Below, one piece after another: positions 8,573-17,378 of a stretch of 64,000 nt of DNA (its first letter is position 1; every line of letters begins with the position of its first letter). Origin of the DNA: Flavobacterium tiangeerense. GTDB taxonomy: Bacteria > Bacteroidota > Bacteroidia > Flavobacteriales > Flavobacteriaceae. The notes beneath the pieces were generated by a model. The model had not been told where the DNA came from. It worked only from the letters and a program-made list of their open reading frames with translations, and did not search any database. Both the position numbers and the translations under genes were made by a program. The DNA is taken from the NCBI RefSeq assembly GCF_007830355.1, contig NZ_VLKO01000007.1, positions 186,001 to 250,000 on the forward strand, given 5' to 3'.

Positions 8573-8716
8573 ATTTCAAATTTTAATCAAAGTTATTTAT
8601 TATCAAACACCTTAGACCTATTCTTAACTAAAGTTTATCGTTTGTCAAACTGAAAAATTAATGACTTCCAATTCATAATACTTAAAATCTTTGTTTCTTT
8701 GTAAAAACAGAATAAA

Positions 8717-9400
8717 ATGATAGAAGTCAAAAATATACATAAATACTACGATAAACTACATGTACTTAAAGGAGTAGATTTGCATATTAAAAAAGGAGAA
8801 ATTGTATCTATTGTAGGGTCATCGGGAGCAGGAAAAACAACACTCTTGCAAATTTTAGGCACCTTAGACAAACCCAATACTATACCCAACACAGATATTC
8901 AAAAAACAACTACCTCCTTATTCATCAATGGTCAAGACATTTTGACCATGAATGACAAAGTTTTATCTACTTTCAGAAATTTAAATTTAGGATTCATATT
9001 TCAGTTTCACCAACTACTTCCTGAATTTACTGCACTTGAAAATGTTTGCATTCCAGCCTTTATTGCCAACAAACCAAAAGGTGAAACAGAGCAAGAGGCA
9101 AAAAAATTATTAGACTATTTGGGTCTTTCACACCGCATAAATCATAAACCAAATGAACTTTCGGGTGGAGAGCAGCAACGCGTAGCCGTGGCACGAGCAC
9201 TAATCAACAAACCAGCGGTTATTTTTGCAGATGAGCCTTCAGGAAACCTTGACACCACATCGGCAGAGAATTTACATCAGCTTTTCTTTAAACTAAGAGA
9301 CGAATTCGGACAAACATTTGTGATTGTAACTCATAATGAAGAACTCGCTAATATGGCCGACAGAAAACTAGTCATGGTGGATGGTTTGATTAGTAATTAG
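8717..9400 (+). CDS. ABC transporter ATP-binding protein, LolD/MacB type
   Basis: 227 residues. Walker [10 protein letters not shown] at about 34-42, Q-loop in [12 protein letters not shown], signature LSGGEQQR at about 148-155, Walker [14 protein letters not shown] at about 168-180, and the H-loop in [10 protein letters not shown]. The DEPSGNLD and [14 protein letters not shown] blocks are those of the LolD/MacB/FtsE subfamily, which energises lipoprotein release or other mechanotransmission exporters. The permease is not adjacent, which is common for lolD in Bacteroidota. An insertion at about 53-66 ([14 protein letters not shown]) follows Walker A. Directly downstream lies the structured element at 9401-9520. 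Confidence 0.9.
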   Translation: MIEVKNIHKYYDKLHVLKGVDLHIKKGEIVSIVGSSGAGKTTLLQILGTLDKPNTIPNTDIQKTTTSLFINGQDILTMNDKVLSTFRNLNLGFIFQFHQLLPEFTALENVCIPAFIANKPKGETEQEAKKLLDYLGLSHRINHKPNELSGGEQQRVAVARALINKPAVIFADEPSGNLDTTSAENLHQLFFKLRDEFGQTFVIVTHNEELANMADRKLVMVDGLISN

Positions 9401-9520
9401 GAGCTTTTTAGCTCAGCTGAATCTTCGATGTCCAGCTATCCACTGTATTCCCGATCAAAAAAACTACGGCCGAAAAAGCCTTGTTTTTTAAAATCGGGAG
9501 ATGCCGTTCCTATCTGGGCA
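9401..9520. repeat. Structured intergenic element, probable dispersed palindromic repeat
   Basis: It begins one base after the ABC gene stop. It contains a small hairpin (GAGCT TTTT AGCTC, 9401-9414) and then a larger interrupted stem: CCCGAT plus CAAAAAAAC (9450-9464) pairs with GTTTTTT plus ATCGGG (9483-9498), enclosing a GGC/GCC mini-stem. The ordering GGAGCT ... GCTATCC ... hairpin ... ATGCCGTTCCTATC-GGGC resembles an intergenic repeat I have seen in Flavobacterium genomes. Only one copy is in this window, so repeat status is inferred. Confidence 0.5.
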
Positions 9521-9573
9521 ATGAACAGCCGTTACAAACACACTCTTTCTTATTATACCTTTCCTACCTTATA

Positions 9574-10338
9574 ATGACTACAACAGAATTAAAAGAATTT
9601 CTAGACGACAAAGTTTTACAATACAATACCTTAGATTTCATAGAAAGTGATCCCGTTCAAATTCCGCATCTTTATTCACAAAAAGAAGATGTTGAAATTG
9701 CTGGTTTTCTAAGTGCTACCATTGCGTGGGGGAATCGTAAAATGATAATACAAAATTCGCATCGCATGCTGGACTTAATGGGCAATGCACCTTATGATTT
9801 TGTGATGTCACACACTCCAGCTGATTTAGAACGGTTAAATACATTTGTTCATCGTACTTTTAATGGTCAAGATTTCATTGGATTCATCCAATCTTTACAA
9901 AACATCTATTCCCATCACGGTGGACTAGAAACGGTTTTTGCCAAAAATCAAGAACCTCATTCGATGCAAAATAGCATTTCCGAATTTAAAAAAATCTTTT
10001 TTTCCATCCCTCATCTCGCTCGAACTCAAAAACACGTTTCAGATCCTTTGAACAATTCGGCAGCAAAAAGAATCAACATGTATTTAAGGTGGATGGTTCG
10101 AAATGATAAAACTGGCGTTGATCTGGGTATCTGGAAAAACATCTCAACGGCTTCCCTATCTTGCCCGCTTGATGTACACTCTGGTAATGTGGCTAGAAAA
10201 CTGGGGTTGCTTACTCGAAAACAAAATGATGGAAAAGCTTTAGCAGAATTAGACGCTAAACTTCGCGAATTTGATGCACAAGATCCTGTAAAGTATGATT
10301 TTGCCTTGTTTGGATTAGGAGTTTTTGAAGGTTTTTGA
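9574..10338 (+). CDS. TIGR02757 (DUF2400) family protein
   Basis: 254 residues from the ATG at 9574; the frame is open further upstream only through the structured intergenic element, which is not coding. Family blocks are PVQIPHLYSQKEDVEIAGFL, SATIAWGNRKMIIQNSHRML, the internal SDPLNNSAAKRINMYLRWMVR and the ending PVKYDFALFGLGVFEGF. The family is widespread in Bacteroidota and its function is not established. The NSAAKRINMYLRWMVR stretch and the overall helical character recall helix-hairpin-helix DNA glycosylase-like folds, which is only an inference. No signal peptide. Confidence 0.88.
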   Translation: MTTTELKEFLDDKVLQYNTLDFIESDPVQIPHLYSQKEDVEIAGFLSATIAWGNRKMIIQNSHRMLDLMGNAPYDFVMSHTPADLERLNTFVHRTFNGQDFIGFIQSLQNIYSHHGGLETVFAKNQEPHSMQNSISEFKKIFFSIPHLARTQKHVSDPLNNSAAKRINMYLRWMVRNDKTGVDLGIWKNISTASLSCPLDVHSGNVARKLGLLTRKQNDGKALAELDAKLREFDAQDPVKYDFALFGLGVFEGF

Positions 10339-10398
10339 AACGTTTACCAAAACGCATGTATACCTTCACCGGTAACAAAAAGACTGTAAATTAGCACA

Positions 10399-10431
10399 TT
10401 TGCTTGATTACTTTCAAAAAGACTATCTTTG
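10399..10431 (+). promoter_or_regulatory. Promoter of the DEAD-family helicase gene
   Basis: TATCTTTG at 10424-10431 matches the -7 consensus exactly. TTTG at 10399-10402 lies 21 bases upstream (and TTG at 10404-10406 lies 17 bases upstream). The ATG at 10448 follows 16 bases later. Confidence 0.7.
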
Positions 10432-10447
10432 CAAAAAATTAAAGCAA

Positions 10448-11797
10448 ATGACTACTTTTGAGCAATTCAATCTTCCTAAATCCGTACAGAAAGCGATCGA
10501 TGATTTAGGATTTACAACACCTACCCCTATTCAAGCAAAAACGTTCTCAGTAATCATGTCTGGTAGAGATATGATGGGAATTGCGCAAACGGGAACTGGT
10601 AAAACATTTGCTTACCTACTTCCTTTACTCAAATTATACAAATTTACTCCTGGCCATACTCCTAAAATAGTGATCCTAGTACCTACGCGCGAACTTGTAG
10701 TGCAAGTGGTGGAAGAGGTTGAGAAATTGACAAAATACATGTCGGTTCGTACTATTGGTATTTTTGGTGGTGTAAACATTAATACACAAAAAACTACCGT
10801 TTACCAAGGTTGCGACATATTAGTTGGAACACCCGGCCGAATAATGGACTTAACATTGGATAACGTAATCCGATTTGAGGAAATGCAAAAACTCGTAATT
10901 GATGAGTTTGATGAAATGCTTAATCTAGGTTTTAGAACCCAACTTACTGCAATTTTGGCAATGATGCCAAAAAAACGTCAGAACATTCTTTTTTCAGCCA
11001 CCATGACTGATGAAGTAGATGCTATTTTGAATGATTTCTTTGATTATCCAGAAGAAGTTACATTATCTGCGTCAGGAACTCCGTTAGAAAACATTACACA
11101 AATCACCTACAACGTTCCTAATTTTAACACGAAAGTTAATTTATTAAAACACTTATTATCTACCACACCAGATATGAGTCGCGTTCTTGTTTTTGTGAAC
11201 AACAAAAAAATATCCGATTTACTACACGATCGCATAGAAGAAGATTTTGATGGACAGTTTGGTGTCATTCACTCTAATAAATCACAAAACTATCGTTTGA
11301 GCACCATGGCCTCTTTTCAAGAAGGAAACTTAAGAGGTTTGATTACAACAGATATTATGGCAAGAGGTTTAGATATCTCTAATATAACACATGTTGTCAA
11401 TTTTGAAATACCCGAATTACCGGAATTGTACATGCACAGAATAGGTAGAACTGGTCGTGCAGATGCTACAGGTACTGCAATCAGTTTAGTTGCTCCGCGC
11501 GAAGAGGAGTTTAAAATTGAGATAGAACTCCTGATGGATATGGAACTTACTATTGAAGCATTCCCAGAAACTGTTGAAGTATCCTCAAAATTAATTGAGC
11601 CTGAGAAAGAAAGACAACCTATTAAGTTTTTGATGAAAAAACAAAAACTAGCCGGTGATGGTGCTTTTCAGGAAAAAAGCAAGAAAAATAAAAAGGTAAA
11701 TCTTGGAGGACCTGGAATTACTAAGAAAAAAACACACGGATCTGTTAATAGAAACATGTTGAAGACCAGAGATAAAAAACGAAAAGATAAAAAATAA
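10448..11797 (+). CDS. DEAD-box-family RNA helicase with DEFD motif II
   Basis: 449 residues from the ATG at 10448. Superfamily 2 helicase core: Q-motif (FNLPKSVQKAIDDLGFTTPTPIQ), motif I AQTGTGKT (47-54), VPTREL, GTPGR, motif II DEFD at 152-155 (normally DEAD), SAT, then domain 2 motifs VFVNNKK, TDIMARGLDI and HRIGRTGR. A Lys-rich C-terminal tail (KKNKKVNLGG ... RDKKRKDKK) of about 80 residues probably contacts RNA. Role: ATP-driven RNA remodelling, for example ribosome assembly or mRNA turnover, in the cytoplasm. The Asp and Glu for metal and water are kept, so activity is expected despite the A to F change. Confidence 0.93.
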   Translation: MTTFEQFNLPKSVQKAIDDLGFTTPTPIQAKTFSVIMSGRDMMGIAQTGTGKTFAYLLPLLKLYKFTPGHTPKIVILVPTRELVVQVVEEVEKLTKYMSVRTIGIFGGVNINTQKTTVYQGCDILVGTPGRIMDLTLDNVIRFEEMQKLVIDEFDEMLNLGFRTQLTAILAMMPKKRQNILFSATMTDEVDAILNDFFDYPEEVTLSASGTPLENITQITYNVPNFNTKVNLLKHLLSTTPDMSRVLVFVNNKKISDLLHDRIEEDFDGQFGVIHSNKSQNYRLSTMASFQEGNLRGLITTDIMARGLDISNITHVVNFEIPELPELYMHRIGRTGRADATGTAISLVAPREEEFKIEIELLMDMELTIEAFPETVEVSSKLIEPEKERQPIKFLMKKQKLAGDGAFQEKSKKNKKVNLGGPGITKKKTHGSVNRNMLKTRDKKRKDKK

Positions 11798-11804
11798 ATT
11801 ACTT

Positions 11805-11832
11805 AAAAAGGGCTACTACAACAGCCCTTTTT
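11805..11832. terminator. Bidirectional terminator between helicase and lactonase genes
   Basis: Ten-bp perfect stem AAAAAGGGCT / AGCCCTTTTT with an eight-base loop, between convergent genes. Confidence 0.92.
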
Positions 11833-11844
11833 AGTATAATACAT

Positions 11845-12960
11845 TTACTTATTATCTGTAAAAACAAGACAAACAGGCGCACACAATTCTATTTTTTTGC
11901 CCGTATTGGTTAGCGTGCCCGTTTTTTTATTTCTTTTAAAAATAATTACATCATTTGAATATTGATGCGCAATAAGTAAAAAAGCTCCAGTAGGATCTAT
12001 TGCAAAATTACGCGGTCCTTTTCCTAATGTTGAAACATGCTCCACTAATTTGAGATTACCATTAAGATTGGCTTTAAATATTGAAATGGTATTGGCATCG
12101 CCACGATTAGTAGCATATAAAAACTTTCCATCAGGAGAAAAATGAATATCTGCAGCTGTAAAATTTCCTTTGAAACCTCCTGCTAATATAGACGTTTCAT
12201 CTCTTTTAACTAGTTTACCCTCTTTATAACTGTACACTGTAATCATACCACTAAGCTCTTGCAGAACGTAAACTAATTTGCCATTTTTACTAAAAGTTAA
12301 ATGCCGTGGTCCACTTCCTGCTGTTACGGAGATGCTATCTTTTATTTGCAGTACATCGGTTTTTGCAAGTGGATCGTAACAATAGGTATAAATCTTGTCA
12401 TTTCCCATATCATTCGCCAAAACAAATTTTTTATCAGGTGAAAAAGAGACCATGTGCACGTGAGGCGCTTCTTGGCGTTTGGGATTCAATCCTTTTCCGT
12501 AATGTTGAATGACTTGTTTGGCTTCTTGGAGCGTACCGTCACTATTTTTTTCCAAAACACTGATTGAACCTCCAGAATAATTTGCTACAATGACGTTTTT
12601 GTCATCATTAATAATATAACAAGGATCAGCACCCATAGCACTTTGCTTATTTAATAACTGAATAGCGCCGCTAGAAGTATTGTAATTAAAAGCACTAATT
12701 GTACTTTCTTTTCCAAATTCATTAACAGAATACACGAAATTATTTTGACTGGATACGGTTAAAAAACTTGGATTAACTGTCTTATCAGTTGCGTTTTTGT
12801 AACTGAAATCTCCATTTGAAGTATCAAAGTCATAAACATAAATACCTTTACTGTCGCAATTTTGAGTATAGGTTCCAATTAATAAATTGAATTTCTTATT
12901 CTGCGCTTTGACCGTAACACTAAAAACAAGGAGTATCAAGAAAACTAAAGATTTTTTCAT
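11845..12960 (-). CDS. Exported lactonase-family beta-propeller (6-phosphogluconolactonase, YbhE type)
   Basis: 371 residues from the ATG at 12960, which begins a clear signal peptide (MKKSLVFLILLVFSVTVKAQ); an upstream non-ATG extension is less likely. The rest is a seven-bladed propeller with repeated blades such as FLTVSSQNNFVYSVNE, PDKKFVLANDMGND, SPDGKFLYATNRGDANTISIF and DPTGAFLLIAHQYSNDVIIF. Family-typical pieces are LIGTYTQ at the start of the mature chain and GSGPRHLTFSKNGK in the middle. YbhE hydrolyses 6-phosphogluconolactone in the cytoplasm; this homologue is exported, so another lactone or glycan substrate is more likely. It is divergent from the VWA gene at 13141. Confidence 0.88.
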   Translation of the reverse strand: MKKSLVFLILLVFSVTVKAQNKKFNLLIGTYTQNCDSKGIYVYDFDTSNGDFSYKNATDKTVNPSFLTVSSQNNFVYSVNEFGKESTISAFNYNTSSGAIQLLNKQSAMGADPCYIINDDKNVIVANYSGGSISVLEKNSDGTLQEAKQVIQHYGKGLNPKRQEAPHVHMVSFSPDKKFVLANDMGNDKIYTYCYDPLAKTDVLQIKDSISVTAGSGPRHLTFSKNGKLVYVLQELSGMITVYSYKEGKLVKRDETSILAGGFKGNFTAADIHFSPDGKFLYATNRGDANTISIFKANLNGNLKLVEHVSTLGKGPRNFAIDPTGAFLLIAHQYSNDVIIFKRNKKTGTLTNTGKKIELCAPVCLVFTDNK

Positions 12961-13069
12961 TGTGTAAAAATTTGCAATAAGGCTAAAATAAAGATTAAAT
13001 GCACGCAAATGTAAAATTATTTATTATTCAAAATTTACCAAACGTGCTGATAAACTGTCAACAAATTTG

Positions 13070-13077
13070 TATTTTTG
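13070..13077 (+). promoter_or_regulatory. Candidate -7 box of the VWA/dihydroorotase operon (TATTTTTG)
   Basis: Exact TAnnTTTG match about 63 bases before the ATG at 13141. The -33 element is not evident. Confidence 0.45.
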
Positions 13078-13140
13078 ATTCCATTATCAACAATGAAATC
13101 CATTGGAGTTTTAACACATTCTAGTCAATACCATCACAGT

Positions 13141-15072
13141 ATGCATTTTAAGCACCCTGAAGTTTTATATTTTTTATTCCTTTTGCTCATACCAATATTG
13201 GTTCATCTTTTTCAATTGCGAAAGTTTAAAACGGAACTTTTTACAAATGTTCGGTTTTTAAAGGCACTCACCATTCAAACTAGAAAAAGCTCTAAAATAA
13301 AAAAATGGCTTCTTTTAACATGCAGATTGTTACTATTGACATGTATTATCATTGCTTTTGCTCAGCCTTTTTTTTCCTCAAAAGACAGTAAAAATAAAAA
13401 CAATGAACTGTTTATTATTTTAGATAATTCCTATAGCATGCAGGCTAAAGGAAAGAAAGGCGAACTATTAAAAAGAGCTGTTCAAGAACTGCTTGAAGAA
13501 ACACCAGAAAATATTACATTTTCATTATTAACAAATTCTGAAAACTTTTGGAACACCGATATAAAATCAGTTCGAAGTAATTTACAAAATTTAAAATACA
13601 GTTCTGAGGCATTCAATTTAGATAATATTCTAGCTAAGGTAAAAGCTCATAAATCCCCGTATAACAAAGATGTTGTAGTCCTTACAGATGGATTATCTAT
13701 AACAGAAAAACAGGTAAAAACTAGCGATCAAAATATGAATCCTCTATTAATACTTTCAGAAGCGGAACAAAAAAACAACGCATCTGTAGATAGCGTGTAC
13801 ATCAGTAAAACGGTCGAAAGTTTCTATGAAATTACGGTTCAAGTCACTGGCTATGGCGATAAATTTCCTGATGTTCCAATTTCCATTTTTGACAATAATA
13901 AATTAATTGCAAAAACTACTGTTGACCTAGATAGCAAGAAAAAAAATATCACTTTTACCATCCCGAAAAAATCATTTCATGGATATATATCTATTCAAGA
14001 CAATGGTCTTGCTTATGATAACATCCTTTATTTTAGCATTTCGAAAAATAAAAAAGCAAATGTAATTAGTGTAGGAGAGCCATCAAAAAGTAATTTCTTA
14101 ACCCGAATTTACACTCCTGATGAATTTGTGTATAAAAACTATTCTTTAAGCACACTGAATTACAACAGTATAGAGCAGCAGGATGCTATTGTTTTAAATG
14201 AATTGAATGAAATACCTCAAGCCTTAGCAACTACTTTAAAATCGTTTGTGTCAAAGGGCGGACACGTTGTTGTAATTCCGTCATTAGAAAGTTCAATCGA
14301 AACGTACAACGCATTTTTCAAAAATTTTGGTACACTTTCATACAGTCCATTAGAACAAACCGAAAAGCAAATTACTAAAATCAACTTTAATCATCCCATT
14401 TTCAATAATGTATTCGAGTCGAAAATAACCAATTTTCAATATCCAAAGACCAAAATATCCTATCCTTTAAGTAGTTCGAGTCCCGCAGCATTATCTTATG
14501 AAGACCAGAGTCCATTTCTCACATCCTTAACAAACTCGGTAGCTACAGTAGCCGTATTTGCATCACCTTTAAATCTTGAAAATTCTAATTTTCAGCAGTC
14601 GCCATTGATTGTACCTACGTTTTATAAAATGGTGATTAACAATCAAAATAACGGAGTTATTGCATATACCATAGGAAGTAATTTACCTCACATTACAGAT
14701 GCAGCTTTACAAAAAGACGCTATTGTAACCATTAAAGGAACCGAGGAGCAATTTATTCCCATTCAACAAATCTTGAGTACTAAGGTTAAAATGACTTTTA
14801 ATGGTTACCCAAAACAAGCTGGAAATTTTAGTGTTTTCTCCAAAAAAAATTGGATCGAAAATCTCAGTTTCAACTACGCAAGATCAGAGAGTGATTTAAT
14901 TAAAAACAATGATAACGTACTAGCTGATTTGAACCAAGAATCATCTATTACATCATTCTTTAATGCTTTACAAACAAACCGAACCGATAACCAAATTTGG
15001 AAATGGTTTGTTATATTTGCACTACTATTTCTACTCTTAGAAATGGCAATTCTCAAATTTGTCAAATCATAA
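13141..15072 (+). CDS. BatA-domain / von Willebrand factor A-like membrane protein
   Basis: 643 residues from the ATG at 13141; the preceding in-frame codons lack the family start. The N-terminus (FKHPEVLYFLFLLLIPILVHLFQLRKFK, split by two membrane helices at about 8-25 and 58-76) is the aerotolerance BatA N-terminal domain. A VWA-like domain follows (about 90-230) with the MIDAS-type start IILDNSYSM (D-x-S-x-S kept as DNSYS). A long periplasmic-looking beta region comes next, then a C-terminal membrane helix (WFVIFALLFLLLEMAILKF). Proteins of this type in Bacteroidota often lie beside other membrane or pyrimidine genes. It is the first gene of an operon: the next start is 16 bases downstream. 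Confidence 0.88.
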   Translation: MHFKHPEVLYFLFLLLIPILVHLFQLRKFKTELFTNVRFLKALTIQTRKSSKIKKWLLLTCRLLLLTCIIIAFAQPFFSSKDSKNKNNELFIILDNSYSMQAKGKKGELLKRAVQELLEETPENITFSLLTNSENFWNTDIKSVRSNLQNLKYSSEAFNLDNILAKVKAHKSPYNKDVVVLTDGLSITEKQVKTSDQNMNPLLILSEAEQKNNASVDSVYISKTVESFYEITVQVTGYGDKFPDVPISIFDNNKLIAKTTVDLDSKKKNITFTIPKKSFHGYISIQDNGLAYDNILYFSISKNKKANVISVGEPSKSNFLTRIYTPDEFVYKNYSLSTLNYNSIEQQDAIVLNELNEIPQALATTLKSFVSKGGHVVVIPSLESSIETYNAFFKNFGTLSYSPLEQTEKQITKINFNHPIFNNVFESKITNFQYPKTKISYPLSSSSPAALSYEDQSPFLTSLTNSVATVAVFASPLNLENSNFQQSPLIVPTFYKMVINNQNNGVIAYTIGSNLPHITDAALQKDAIVTIKGTEEQFIPIQQILSTKVKMTFNGYPKQAGNFSVFSKKNWIENLSFNYARSESDLIKNNDNVLADLNQESSITSFFNALQTNRTDNQIWKWFVIFALLFLLLEMAILKFVKS

Positions 15073-15088
15073 AAAAAGTTCCTTAAAT

Positions 15089-16342
15089 ATGAAATTAATT
15101 ATCCGAGATGCAAAAATTATTGACCCTAAAAGTTCATTTCATAACACCATTTCAGATCTTTTAATAGTAGATGGATACATTCAAGAAATAGGAACTAATC
15201 TTGAAAATCCAGATAAAATTCAAGAAATTAAACTAGATAATTTACATCTCTCCCAAGGCTGGTTTGACAGTAGCGTATCTCTTGGAGAACCCGGTTTTGA
15301 GGATCGAGAAACCATACTTAACGGGCTGCAAGTAGCGTCAAAAAGCGGATTTACAAGCCTTGCATTACAACCTAACTCCTATCCTGTAATTGACAATCAA
15401 TCCCAAATACATTTTGTAAAAAGCAAAGCAACGCAGACTGCAACGCAACTCTATCCCATAGGTGCTATGACAAAAGAAAGCGCAGGAAAAGATATTGCCG
15501 AATTATATGACATGAAAAATGCTGGTGCAGTAGCCTTTGGTGATTATAATAAAAGTACAGAAAATGCCAATTTACTAAAAATTGCATTGCAATATGTTCA
15601 AGATTTTGATGGTTTGATAATTGCTTTTTCACAAGATGAACATATTAAAGGTAATGGAGTTGCAAATGAAGGAATTATATCAACTCAACTTGGGTTAAAA
15701 GGAATTCCAAATTTAGCTGAAGAAATCCACACTGCTAGAAATTTATATTTACTAGAGTACACAGGAGGAAAATTACACCTACCTACTTTATCTACTGAAA
15801 AATCTATAGCATTAGTTAAGGCCGCTAAATCAAAAGGCCTTCAGGTCAGTTGTAGTGTTGCTGTACACCACTTAGTACTCACTGACGAAAAACTACAAGA
15901 ATTTGACACTCGATTTAAAGTTTCACCACCATTACGAAACGAAAGTGACCGTCAAGCTTTGCTCAATGGAGTCCTTGATGGAACAATAGATATGATTACT
16001 ACCGATCATAATCCGATAGATATTGAACATAAAAAAATGGAATTTGATGGAGCAAAAAATGGTACTATCGGCCTTGAAAGTTGTTTTGGTGCCCTAATGA
16101 CCGTTTTACCACTTGAAGTAGTTATTGAGAAATTAACTTCTGGTAAAAAAACCTTTGGTATACCCGAAGAAATTATTGCAAAAGGTGCAAAAGCAAATCT
16201 TACACTGTTCAACCCTAATTTTAAAAGTGTTTTTAGCAAATCATCCATTTTATCAAAATCAAAAAACTCCGCATTTCTGGGGACTGAACTGAATGGAAAA
16301 GTCTACGGAATTATCAATCAAAACCAATTAATTTTAGCTTAA
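15089..16342 (+). CDS. Dihydroorotase homologue lacking the HxH metal site
   Basis: 417 residues from the ATG at 15089. Amidohydrolase fold of the class I dihydroorotase type (pyrimidine synthesis). Kept family blocks are LIIRDAKIIDP, LGEPGFEDRET, AVHHLVLTD, FKVSPPLRNESDRQALLNGVLDGTID, TTDHNPID and a C-terminal KGAKANLTLFNP. The metal-binding D-x-H-x-H at the first strand is replaced by D60-S-S-V-S64, the substrate Arg of LREPG is Gly (LGEPG), and the His of TDHAPH is Ile. It therefore looks like a non-catalytic dihydroorotase (PyrC'-like, known in some bacteria as a partner of aspartate transcarbamoylase) or an enzyme with changed chemistry. A true PyrC should lie elsewhere. Cotranscribed with its neighbours. 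Confidence 0.85.
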   Translation: MKLIIRDAKIIDPKSSFHNTISDLLIVDGYIQEIGTNLENPDKIQEIKLDNLHLSQGWFDSSVSLGEPGFEDRETILNGLQVASKSGFTSLALQPNSYPVIDNQSQIHFVKSKATQTATQLYPIGAMTKESAGKDIAELYDMKNAGAVAFGDYNKSTENANLLKIALQYVQDFDGLIIAFSQDEHIKGNGVANEGIISTQLGLKGIPNLAEEIHTARNLYLLEYTGGKLHLPTLSTEKSIALVKAAKSKGLQVSCSVAVHHLVLTDEKLQEFDTRFKVSPPLRNESDRQALLNGVLDGTIDMITTDHNPIDIEHKKMEFDGAKNGTIGLESCFGALMTVLPLEVVIEKLTSGKKTFGIPEEIIAKGAKANLTLFNPNFKSVFSKSSILSKSKNSAFLGTELNGKVYGIINQNQLILA

Positions 16343-16346
16343 AAAA

Positions 16347-16676
16347 ATGAATTCAAACCAAACCGAATCTGGTAAAACAGCCGCTATAACAAGCTACATT
16401 TTAGGAATTGGCGTTTTTATAGCCATGTCCATGAATTCCGAAGATAAAAATGAATTTGCGTCATTTCACATCAGGCAAGGATTAGGAATCACACTAACTT
16501 TTATTTCACTCGGTTTGATCATAAGTAACTTTGATAGTTTAATGATCTCAGCGCCCATGTGGATCTTTACATTTGTATTGTGGTCATACGGAATTACAAG
16601 CGCAATAAAAGGAGAAACAAGACCGGTACCTCTGTTAGGTACGTATTATCAAAAATGGCTTTCAAATATATCTTAA
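16347..16676 (+). CDS. Small membrane protein (DUF4870/Tic20-like)
   Basis: 109 residues, starting four bases after the dihydroorotase stop. Three hydrophobic segments (about 13-27, 48-65 and 70-87) and the motif EFASFHIRQGLGI resemble the small DUF4870/Tic20-like membrane proteins, which carry an F-x-x-x-H-x-R-Q-[AGS] signature. No catalytic residues are evident. The tight spacing on both sides (4 and 5 bases) supports translation from one operon mRNA. Function unknown. Confidence 0.75.
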   Translation: MNSNQTESGKTAAITSYILGIGVFIAMSMNSEDKNEFASFHIRQGLGITLTFISLGLIISNFDSLMISAPMWIFTFVLWSYGITSAIKGETRPVPLLGTYYQKWLSNIS

Positions 16677-16681
16677 AAACA

Positions 16682-17329
16682 ATGGCATTATCACTTGAAT
16701 ACAAAATAAGAGAACCCAAAATAATTTTAGACAAAAACCCACTTTTGTTACTCCTACATGGTTATGGAAGTAATGAAGCTGATTTATTTTCATTTGCCGA
16801 AGAACTTCCGGAGCAGTATTATGTAGTTTCAGCCAGAGCTCCGTATGACATGCAATACGGAAGCTACGCTTGGTACGCCATCAATTTTGATGCTGATGAG
16901 AATAAATTTTCAGATCACGATCAAGCCAGGATATCTAGAGATGTTATTGTTCAATTTATAGACGAATTAACCGCAACTTATCCCATTGATGCGCAAAATA
17001 TTGCTTTGATTGGCTTTAGCCAAGGAGCAATTTTAAGCTATGCTGTTGCTTTATCTTACCCTGAAAAAGTGCAGAAAATCGTTGCTATGAGCGGGTATTT
17101 CAATGCAGAGATTATTAAAGACGGTTATCAAAAAAACAATTTTGATACTTTAAAAATATTTGCATCACATGGAACCGTTGATCAAGTAATACCTATTGAT
17201 TGGGCAAGAAAAACACCATCAGTGATGGAAACTTTAGGCATTAACACTACCTACAAAGAATATCCGGTGGGACACGGTGTAGCACCACAAAACTTTTATG
17301 ATTTCAAGAATTGGTTACTTGAAAATTAA
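16682..17329 (+). CDS. Alpha/beta hydrolase, phospholipase/carboxylesterase family
   Basis: 215 residues from the ATG at 16682, five bases after the previous stop; upstream in-frame sequence overlaps that gene and is not needed. Oxyanion region LLLLHGYGSNEADLF near the N-terminus, nucleophile elbow ALIGFSQGAILSY with the catalytic Ser, the Asp in SHGTVDQVIP and the His in YPVGHGVAP. This matches the YpfH / acyl-protein-thioesterase-like carboxylesterase family. It is cytoplasmic because no signal peptide is seen. Last gene of the operon and followed directly by a strong terminator. Confidence 0.92.
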   Translation: MALSLEYKIREPKIILDKNPLLLLLHGYGSNEADLFSFAEELPEQYYVVSARAPYDMQYGSYAWYAINFDADENKFSDHDQARISRDVIVQFIDELTATYPIDAQNIALIGFSQGAILSYAVALSYPEKVQKIVAMSGYFNAEIIKDGYQKNNFDTLKIFASHGTVDQVIPIDWARKTPSVMETLGINTTYKEYPVGHGVAPQNFYDFKNWLLEN

Positions 17330-17332
17330 ATA

Positions 17333-17378
17333 AAAAAGTCGCAGTTAAATTTAATTTCAACTGCGACTTTTTTTTTAT
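17333..17378. terminator. Bidirectional terminator after the esterase gene
   Basis: AAAGTCGCAGTT (to 17346) pairs with AACTGCGACTTT (17359-17370), with a 12-base AT-rich loop, an A-run before and a long T-run after. It also serves the minus-strand gene that ends at 17375. Confidence 0.93.
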
